A stretch of DNA of 10,095 bases from positions 1 to 10,095 of the forward strand of contig NZ_CAAFOM010000018.1 of NCBI RefSeq assembly GCF_900764565.1. The letters are read 5' to 3'. Origin of the DNA: an uncultured Catenibacterium sp. GTDB taxonomy: Bacteria; Bacillota_I; Bacilli_A; Erysipelotrichales; Coprobacillaceae. The notes beneath the pieces are model-generated. The model saw only the letters and a list, made by a program, of their open reading frames with translations. It did no database searches and was not told the origin of the DNA. How positions within the stretch are numbered: position 1 is the first letter of the stretch; each line of letters opens with the position of its first letter. A program made the position numbers and the translations under genes. This document shows, in pieces, positions 5,420 through 10,095 of this stretch.

Positions 5420-5523
5420 CTTTCTCTATATTTACACTTGTACTTTGTAGTCTAACGAAGGGAAGGGATTGCTTGACTACGATATATATAATACTTAATG
5501 ATTGTGTTAAGATTATAATTCGA
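5420..5523 (-). promoter_or_regulatory. Gene-free leader upstream of ZIP with putative promoter and stem-loop
   Basis: On the minus strand there is a -35 TTAACA (5510-5505), a 16-bp spacer and a -10-like TATATA (5488-5483), with a start predicted near 5476. Just after this lies GTAGTC (5480-5475) pairing with GACTAC (5452-5447) around a pyrimidine-rich loop (CCCTTCCCTT). A transcript from here would be about 90 nt up to the terminator hairpin. That fits either an attenuated ZIP leader or a small RNA. I recognise no known riboswitch class. The same interval may simply be the 3' trailer of the upstream gene. Confidence 0.35.
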
Positions 5524-5964
5524 TTATGTCAAATTATGTGAATCCTTATTCCCAAATAAGTACATATCATCTATAGGAATAATATTCCTCATGTATTGTG
5601 TCATATCAATTTCTTTGAGAATAACATCTCCTACGACAGATACATTATAGTTGTATTCATGTCCATCTTCATCAATTAACTGAATACGCCACCAGTCACG
5701 ATTAGTAGATGATGGATGATTGGATGTTTCAAGAAAGAATTCTTTTAATAGTTCTAAGAGTGTTTCTGCTTTCTCTTGTCCTATATTGACTCTTTTACGT
5801 CTAATGATTCTTCTAGAGTTAAATCCATCTCCATAATCATATCCAGTAAACCAGACGTGTCCATCACAGAGGATTGTTAAACGCTGACTGACTTCTACGC
5901 AAGCATCCGGTTTAACTCCACGTCCTTTCGCATCTGAATAAAGTATGATTTTAGATAATTTCAT
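5524..5964 (-). CDS. Hypothetical protein, 146 aa, unknown function
   Basis: Not recognised. The open frame could start at 6018, but that ATG lies inside the -35 box. ATG 5964-5962 has a strong GAAGGGGGTG SD 7 bases upstream and sits about 19 bases after the predicted transcription start, so I chose it. The protein is soluble, with no signal peptide or membrane helix. It looks like a beta-rich N-terminal part (MKLSKIILYSDAKGRG, LTILCDGHVWFTGYDYGDG at 30-48), a basic stretch (RRIIRRKRVN), and a helix (EKAETLLELLKEFF). A second beta part follows, with DWWRIQLIDEDGHEYNYNVSVVGD. The Trp-, Tyr- and Asp/Gly-rich pattern suggests a small compact domain. It has its own promoter and lies between feoAB and ZIP, which hints at, but does not prove, a link to metals. 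Confidence 0.8.
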   Translation of the reverse strand: MKLSKIILYSDAKGRGVKPDACVEVSQRLTILCDGHVWFTGYDYGDGFNSRRIIRRKRVNIGQEKAETLLELLKEFFLETSNHPSSTNRDWWRIQLIDEDGHEYNYNVSVVGDVILKEIDMTQYMRNIIPIDDMYLFGNKDSHNLT

Positions 5965-5989
5965 GATGAACACCCCCTTCAATACTTTT

Positions 5990-6018
5990 ATTATAATTAA
6001 TCGCAATAAATGTATCAA
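5990..6018 (-). promoter_or_regulatory. Strong promoter of the 146-residue gene
   Basis: -35 TTGATA (6018-6013), exact 17-bp spacer, perfect -10 TATAAT (5995-5990). The predicted start near 5983 is just upstream of the SD. Confidence 0.85.
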
Positions 6019-6045
6019 ACATTACAACTATTTTGAAAAAAATAA

Positions 6046-8391
6046 TTATATAAAGAGTAGTCCAATCGTATGTACGATAAAGGCACAGACCCAGGCAATG
6101 ACACACTGGAATACTACAATCTTTATAGCCCAGGCACCACCTAGTTCTCTTTTAATAGAGGCAATAGCTGCCACACAAGGTGTATATAATAAACAGAATA
6201 CTAAAAGTGATAATGCACCTAAAGGTGTAAGTATTGTCATTAAAGATGATGTTCCTTTAAATAATACTGAGAGTGTAGAAACAACACTTTCTTTTGCCAT
6301 AAATCCTGCAATGAGTGATGTAGAGATTCTCCAATCACCAAAGCCTAAAGGCTTGAAGATTGGCGCAATAAATCCTGCCACCATAGCAAGTATACTATCC
6401 TGTGAATTAGAGACTAAGTCTAATCTTAGGTTAAAGCTCTGTAAGAACCAGATGACAATAGATGCAATAAAGATAATACCAAACGCTCTTTGTAAGAAGT
6501 CCTTGGCTTTTTCCCATAATAACTGGAAAGTTGTCTTTGCGCTAGGCATACGGTAGTTAGGAAGTTCCATCACAAAAGGAACAGCTTCACCCTTGAATAA
6601 GAATCGCTTAGAAATAAGAGCTGTAATAATACCCATCACAATACCAAAGATATATAATCCCACCATGACTAAGCCGGCCTGTTTAGGGAAGAATGCAGCT
6701 GCAAAGAATGCATAGATTGGAAGTTTTGCAGTACAGCTCATAAATGGTGTCAACATGATTGTCATCTTACGGTCACGTTCTGAAGGGAGTGTACGGCTGG
6801 CCATAACACTTGGTACAGAACATCCAAATCCAATCAACATTGGCACAATACTTCTTCCTGATAAACCAATTTTTCTTAATAACTTATCACTTACAAAGGC
6901 AACACGCGCCATATATCCTGTATCTTCTAATAATGATAAGAAGAAGAATAAAATAACGATAATAGGTAAGAAACTAATAATAGAACCAACACCCTGGAAT
7001 ACACCATCAATAACGAGTGAATGAAGTACTGGGTTGATATCCCATGCAGTTAATGCATGATCTACAACTTGAGTCAAAGCATCAACACCCATTTCCATGA
7101 GTGTCTGACCCCAGGCACCAAATACATTAAATGTTAGAAAGAATACTAGTCCCATAATAACGATAAAAGCAGGTAGACCAGTATATTTACCTGTTAAGAC
7201 TTCATCAATCTTACGGCTTCTTTCTCTTTCTTTACTTTCATGTGGTTTAACCACTGTTTCTTTTACTAATTTATTAATAAAAGTAAAACGCATATCCGCA
7301 ATAGCGGCTGTACGGTCTAATCCTCTTTCTTCTTCCATCTGTGAAATGATATGTTCAATCATTTCTTTTTCATTCGTATCAAGTTCTAAGGCTGCTTCTA
7401 CTCTTGCATCACCTTCTACTAATTTATTAGCTGCAAAACGTACTGGAATACCTGCACGCTTTGCATGGTCTTCAATTAAATGCATGATGGCATGTAAACA
7501 TCTATGTACAGCTCCACCCTGATCATTTTCATCACAGAAGTCCTGTCTTAAAGGTGCTTCTTGATACTTAGCCACATGGATTGCATGGCTGACTAATTCA
7601 CTGATTCCTTCATTCTTTGCGGCAGAAATAGGGATTACTGGGATACCCAATAGTTCTTCCATCTTATTTAGATGAACATATCCCCCATTACCTCTTACTT
7701 CATCCATCATATTCAGTGCAAGAACCATTGGTACATCTAGTTCCATTAACTGCATGGTTAGATAAAGGTTTCTTTCTATATTTGTCGCATCAACGATGTT
7801 GATGATTCCTTTAGGTTTTTCATCTAAGATATACTGTCTAGATACTAATTCTTCACTTGTATAAGGAGATAAAGAATAAATACCTGGTAAATCAGTTACA
7901 AGTGTTTCTGGATGTCCTTTAATAGATCCACTCTTTCTATCAACAGTCACACCAGGGAAGTTCCCTACATGTTGATTAGAACCTGTTAATTGATTAAATA
8001 ATGTGGTTTTACCACAATTCTGGTTTCCCGCTAACGCAAAGGTAATCTGTGTTCCTTCTGATAAAGGATGTTCAGTCTCTTTATCATGATATTTACCACC
8101 TTCACCTAGTCCTGGGTGAATATGGTGTTTAATAGGTGGAATAGGTGTATGATCTTCTACTTCTTTAGTTGTCATATCTATTCCAATCTTTTTCGCATCA
8201 TCTATTCGTAATGTGAGCTCATAGCCATGAATACGCAATTCCATTGGATCACCCATTGGGGCGAATTTCTCCAATGTTACAACAGAACCTGGTATTAAAC
8301 CCATATCTAGGAAATGTTGTCTTAATGACCCAGAGCCTCCTACATAAGTCACTGTAGCACTTTCACCAATCTTTAACTCATCAAGAGTCAT
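6046..8391 (-). CDS. feoB: FeoA-FeoB fusion ferrous iron transporter
   Basis: 781 residues. ATG 8391-8389 is chosen over one at 8430 because AGGAGG (8404-8399) is 7 bases upstream. Residues 1-75 are a FeoA-type SH3-like domain (LDELKIGESATV, HFLDMGLIPGSVV). A His/Pro-rich linker (81-94) follows. The G protein domain has G1 GNQNCGKTT 122-130, G2 NFPGVTV 144-150, G3 DLPG 167-170, G4 NMMD 227-230 and G5 SAA 256-258. A helical spacer reaches about 400, then the membrane domain with gate motifs GFGCSVPS 521-528 and SCTAKLP 552-558 and the loop ELPNYRMP 609-616. The protein imports Fe2+ across the inner membrane, driven or gated by GTP. No FeoC is nearby. All nucleotide motifs are intact. No separate feoA exists in the window. 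Confidence 0.97.
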   Translation of the reverse strand: MTLDELKIGESATVTYVGGSGSLRQHFLDMGLIPGSVVTLEKFAPMGDPMELRIHGYELTLRIDDAKKIGIDMTTKEVEDHTPIPPIKHHIHPGLGEGGKYHDKETEHPLSEGTQITFALAGNQNCGKTTLFNQLTGSNQHVGNFPGVTVDRKSGSIKGHPETLVTDLPGIYSLSPYTSEELVSRQYILDEKPKGIINIVDATNIERNLYLTMQLMELDVPMVLALNMMDEVRGNGGYVHLNKMEELLGIPVIPISAAKNEGISELVSHAIHVAKYQEAPLRQDFCDENDQGGAVHRCLHAIMHLIEDHAKRAGIPVRFAANKLVEGDARVEAALELDTNEKEMIEHIISQMEEERGLDRTAAIADMRFTFINKLVKETVVKPHESKERERSRKIDEVLTGKYTGLPAFIVIMGLVFFLTFNVFGAWGQTLMEMGVDALTQVVDHALTAWDINPVLHSLVIDGVFQGVGSIISFLPIIVILFFFLSLLEDTGYMARVAFVSDKLLRKIGLSGRSIVPMLIGFGCSVPSVMASRTLPSERDRKMTIMLTPFMSCTAKLPIYAFFAAAFFPKQAGLVMVGLYIFGIVMGIITALISKRFLFKGEAVPFVMELPNYRMPSAKTTFQLLWEKAKDFLQRAFGIIFIASIVIWFLQSFNLRLDLVSNSQDSILAMVAGFIAPIFKPLGFGDWRISTSLIAGFMAKESVVSTLSVLFKGTSSLMTILTPLGALSLLVFCLLYTPCVAAIASIKRELGGAWAIKIVVFQCVIAWVCAFIVHTIGLLFI

Positions 8392-8420
8392 AAAACCCCC
8401 TCCTTCATATTCTCTCAACA

Positions 8421-8429
8421 AGTATAACA
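8421..8429 (-). promoter_or_regulatory. Putative extended -10 promoter of feoAB
   Basis: TGT followed by -10 TATACT (8426-8421) gives an extended -10, with no clear -35. It directly follows the terminator of the upstream operon, so feoAB would otherwise depend on read-through. I see no convincing Fur box. Confidence 0.45.
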
Positions 8430-8454
8430 CAAAAAAGCTTCCTTAAGTGGAAGC
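8429..8454 (-). terminator. Rho-independent terminator after kptA
   Basis: Stem GCTTCC (8454-8449) / GGAAGC (8442-8437), 6-base loop, then TTTTTTGTG on the minus strand. The kptA stop codon (8445-8443) lies in the loop. It ends the nitroreductase-fRMsr-kptA unit. Confidence 0.88.
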
Positions 8455-8961
8455 CTTTAAGTATTTTGCAGGTATAATCTTTGTAAGATAGATATTGTTT
8501 TCTGAGAGATAGAACTTGTATCCATCTTCATACATCTGTTTTGTATCAATAGTAAAGACATAGGGTTCACCATGTCTTGAGCCAACCTTCGTTGCAGTTT
8601 CTTTGTCTTGAGATAAATGAACATATAAGCGTGTCTGACTCAAAATACCTTCTTCTAAAATAGAAGGTACAAAACGTGTGGCTGTACCATGATAAAGAAT
8701 ATCTGGTGGCGCAACTTCTCTTAAATCTACATTGACAGGAATAGAATGTCCCTGATTCGCACGTATTCTTGTATGATCTCCATTATATGAATATCGCTGT
8801 TTCTCATCTTCTCTCACAATCGTATCTAATTGTGCTGATGTGATATTTAACGCTTCTAATATCTTTTGCACATCACCATACCCATGATCATCTAATTCAA
8901 GATCAATACTTTCTGGACAATGTCTTAGAATATAACTTAAACGTCTGCTTTTTCGCTCCAT
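8443..8961 (-). CDS. kptA: RNA 2'-phosphotransferase (Tpt1/KptA family)
   Basis: 172 residues, normal for bacterial KptA. The family signatures are present: LSYILRH with the Arg13-His14 pair, RIRANQGHS (65-73, Arg67), YHGT (90-93), VHLS (114-117) and GSRHG with Arg129. These supply the Arg-His-Arg-Arg active site. The enzyme transfers an internal RNA 2'-phosphate to NAD+, giving ADP-ribose 1'',2''-cyclic phosphate and nicotinamide. In eukaryotes this finishes tRNA splicing; the bacterial substrate is not settled, with repair of 2'-phosphate RNA junctions or RNA ADP-ribosylation proposed. The start overlaps the fRMsr gene by 25 bases, with a GGAGA SD (8973-8969) inside it, so translation is probably linked. 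A terminator follows. Confidence 0.95.
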   Translation of the reverse strand: MERKSRRLSYILRHCPESIDLELDDHGYGDVQKILEALNITSAQLDTIVREDEKQRYSYNGDHTRIRANQGHSIPVNVDLREVAPPDILYHGTATRFVPSILEEGILSQTRLYVHLSQDKETATKVGSRHGEPYVFTIDTKQMYEDGYKFYLSENNIYLTKIIPAKYLKAST

Positions 8962-9398
8962 AATGATTTCTCCAATACCTTTCCAAGTGCTTCAAATAGC
9001 TCCTGTTCCTTATCTCCAAAACGAGCCAATGAATTAGAATCAACATCCAATACCGCAATCACTTTACCTTCTTCATCATGTAAAGGGACAACAATTTCAG
9101 ATTTTGCTTCTGCATCACAGGCAATATATCCTGGGAATGTAGTCACATCTTCAATCAAAATAGTCTGGTCTCCCTGTACACATACACCACAGGCACCTTT
9201 ACCTACTTTAATATGTGTACATGCCACTTTACCCTGGAAAGGACCTAAGACAAGTTCCCCTGCTCTCATCATATAGAATCCTACCCAGCTTAAATCATCA
9301 ATCGCATCCATGAGCAACGCACTTGCATTAGACAAGTTAGTCACAAACCATTCGTTTGGTGAAATAAGGGCTTCTAATTGTTTAACTAATAACTCCAT
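8937..9398 (-). CDS. Free methionine-(R)-sulfoxide reductase (GAF domain, fRMsr)
   Basis: 153 residues, one GAF domain. It carries the fRMsr signature LGPFQGKVACTHIKVGKGACG (51-71) and ACDAEAKSEIVVPL (93-106). Cysteines 60, 70 and 94 are spaced 10 and 24 residues apart, the same as the catalytic and resolving cysteines of the E. coli enzyme (84, 94, 118). It reduces free L-methionine-(R)-sulfoxide in the cytoplasm using thioredoxin, an oxidative-stress repair step. ATG 9398-9396 follows the nitroreductase stop after 2 bases, and its GAGGGGG SD (9412-9406) lies inside that gene. It overlaps kptA by 25 bases, so it is the middle gene of a tight operon. Confidence 0.94.
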   Translation of the reverse strand: MELLVKQLEALISPNEWFVTNLSNASALLMDAIDDLSWVGFYMMRAGELVLGPFQGKVACTHIKVGKGACGVCVQGDQTILIEDVTTFPGYIACDAEAKSEIVVPLHDEEGKVIAVLDVDSNSLARFGDKEQELFEALGKVLEKSLWSEKADV

Positions 9399-9400
9399 TA

Positions 9401-9928
9401 TTATTCCCCCTCTGTATATTCCTCATAAGAGACAATCGCATTGAGTGGTTTTCTCTTATCATGCATTGGTCCAGGTACACAATCCTCTCTTGGATAACCA
9501 ATAGGCAAGATCAATACTGGTACATAATTTTCAGGAATATTAAACTGTTTGATTAACTCCTTATAATCAAATGATCCTACATAAGTAGACCCTAATCCTA
9601 AATCAAAGAGTTTAAGCATCATATATGTAGCAACTATAGACACATCTACTTCACCACATTCTCTATTATGCATATCCTTCCAAGATATAGTCTTGTCATA
9701 ACATAAAATCATTGCAAGAGGTGCATGGAAATGATATCTAGTACATTCCTTTAACTTTGCAAGATTATCTGGATCTTCTACTACAAGTATTCTTTGTGGC
9801 TGATAGTTCACAGCTGTAGGAGCTATTCTTGCAGTTTCTAATATTTTATCTATTTTTTCTTTTTCTACCTTCTGACTAGAAAACTTTCTAACAGAATATC
9901 TTTCTTTTAATAACTGATCAAATTCCAT
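9401..9928 (-). CDS. Nitroreductase family FMN-dependent oxidoreductase
   Basis: 175 residues, typical of the short NfsA/FRP-like fold. FMN-binding motif RYSVRKF at 10-16 (Arg10, Ser12, Arg14), a second FMN region APTAVNYQPQR at 36-46, and GEVDVSIVATYMMLKLFDLGLGSTYVG in the middle. The C-terminal PIGYPRED motif is usual for the family. It transfers electrons from NAD(P)H through FMN to nitro, quinone or other acceptors; the natural substrate is unknown. ATG 9928-9926 has a near-perfect AAGGAGGTC SD (9942-9934). It is the first gene of the operon with fRMsr and kptA and has a promoter right upstream. The redox function pairs naturally with fRMsr. Confidence 0.92.
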   Translation of the reverse strand: MEFDQLLKERYSVRKFSSQKVEKEKIDKILETARIAPTAVNYQPQRILVVEDPDNLAKLKECTRYHFHAPLAMILCYDKTISWKDMHNRECGEVDVSIVATYMMLKLFDLGLGSTYVGSFDYKELIKQFNIPENYVPVLILPIGYPREDCVPGPMHDKRKPLNAIVSYEEYTEGE

Positions 9929-9948
9929 AAATAGACCTCCTTATACCT

Positions 9949-9977
9949 ATTATATAAGAAATACACTTATAGATAAA
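9949..9977 (-). promoter_or_regulatory. Promoter of the nitroreductase-fRMsr-kptA operon
   Basis: Perfect -10 TATAAT (9954-9949) with a 17-bp spacer to a weak -35 TTTATC (9977-9972). CTTATA (9940-side arm 9939-9945 region) and TATAAG (9953-9958) form a short inverted pair around the -10. A weak -35 suggests an activator or modest expression. Confidence 0.6.
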
Positions 9978-10012
9978 CGCTCTTTTTAAGTAAATTGTTG
10001 CTTTAGGTTATC

Positions 10013-10095
10013 TTATTCAGCAAAAATCCCATAACGATACTCGTAATATGCTTCCTTTAGTGAAATAGGCATAGGTGTAGCTCTTACCATCTCAT
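10013..10095 (-). CDS. C-terminal fragment of an unidentified gene (cut by window edge)
   Basis: The minus-strand frame from 10093 reads EMVRATPMPISLKEAYYEYR then YGIFAE and stops at TAA 10015-10013. The other frames of this stretch have early stops, and the residue composition looks like real protein, so this is probably the end of a gene lying mostly outside the window. Too short to name. It reads in the same direction as the nitroreductase; the 84-base gap between them holds the nitroreductase promoter and no clear terminator. Confidence 0.6.
   Translation of the reverse strand, partial: EMVRATPMPISLKEAYYEYRYGIFAE

Noticed and set aside
5965..6018. Longer start for the 146-residue protein at 6018
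   Set aside because: That ATG overlaps the -35 box of a near-consensus promoter and lies upstream of the predicted transcription start.
6019..6045. Possible feoB terminator in the AT-rich stretch after its stop
   Set aside because: There is a T-run on the minus strand, but I could not find a stable hairpin before it.
5945..6556. 203-codon plus-strand open frame
   Set aside because: Antisense to feoB and to the promoter of the 146-residue gene, with no SD and a low-complexity protein; feoB coding is certain.
8392..8430. Longer FeoB start at 8430
   Set aside because: It would place the good AGGAGG SD inside the gene; the ATG at 8391 has correct spacing and begins the FeoA domain.
1..10095. 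CRISPR array, transposon, prophage, tRNA or rRNA
   Set aside because: No regularly spaced repeats, no transposase or integrase frames, and no tRNA- or rRNA-like segments were seen; the window is ordinary chromosomal backbone apart from the adapter.

Overview
The window looks like one end of a contig from a low-GC, Gram-positive gut-type Firmicute. Strong AGGAGG-type Shine-Dalgarno (SD) sites, TTGACA/TATAAT promoters, short AT-rich terminators, a fused FeoA-FeoB and a yybP-ykoY riboswitch all fit this. Erysipelotrichia or a related class is my guess, not a proven assignment. Bases 1-31 are not genomic: they are the Illumina TruSeq adapter.

Layout. Almost every gene reads on the minus strand. 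From the left there is the truncated 5' part of a P2A-type cation ATPase (32-417). Its leader (425-549) is a manganese-sensing yybP-ykoY riboswitch with a visible SD-sequestering switch, driven by a good promoter. Divergent from it is a 50-residue Cys-rich protein (614-766, plus strand). Then, all on the minus strand and listed by rising coordinate, come a small-multidrug-export family membrane protein (773-1267), a hypoxanthine/deoxyinosine DNA glycosylase (1312-1788), an SDR oxidoreductase (1785-2567), a degenerate ROK-type regulator (2596-3519), a membrane-anchored triple Ig-like (Big_4) surface protein (3573-4514), a ZIP metal transporter (4579-5325) with a long leader, an unknown 146-residue protein (5524-5964), a FeoA-FeoB fusion iron transporter (6046-8391), KptA RNA 2'-phosphotransferase (8443-8961), free methionine-R-sulfoxide reductase (8937-9398) and a nitroreductase (9401-9928). 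A C-terminal gene fragment sits at the right edge (10013-10095).

Transcription units inferred from spacing, promoters and terminators: (i) nitroreductase > fRMsr > kptA, ending in a terminator at 8429-8454; (ii) feoAB; (iii) the 146-residue unknown; (iv) ZIP, either alone or read from a leader containing a terminator; (v) the Big_4 protein, ending at 3550-3586; (vi) ROK regulator > SDR > DNA glycosylase, the last two coupled by an ATGA overlap; (vii) the small export protein, from its own promoter and ending at 749-774; (viii) the riboswitch and ATPase.

Themes. Divalent-metal handling recurs (Mn/Ca ATPase under Mn riboswitch control, ZIP, FeoAB), as does oxidative or nucleic-acid damage repair (fRMsr, nitroreductase, deoxyinosine glycosylase, KptA). 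I see no mobile element, CRISPR array, rRNA or tRNA. The best-supported regulatory find is the riboswitch and its expression platform. The least explained items are the Cys-rich 50-residue protein, the 146-residue protein and the ZIP leader.
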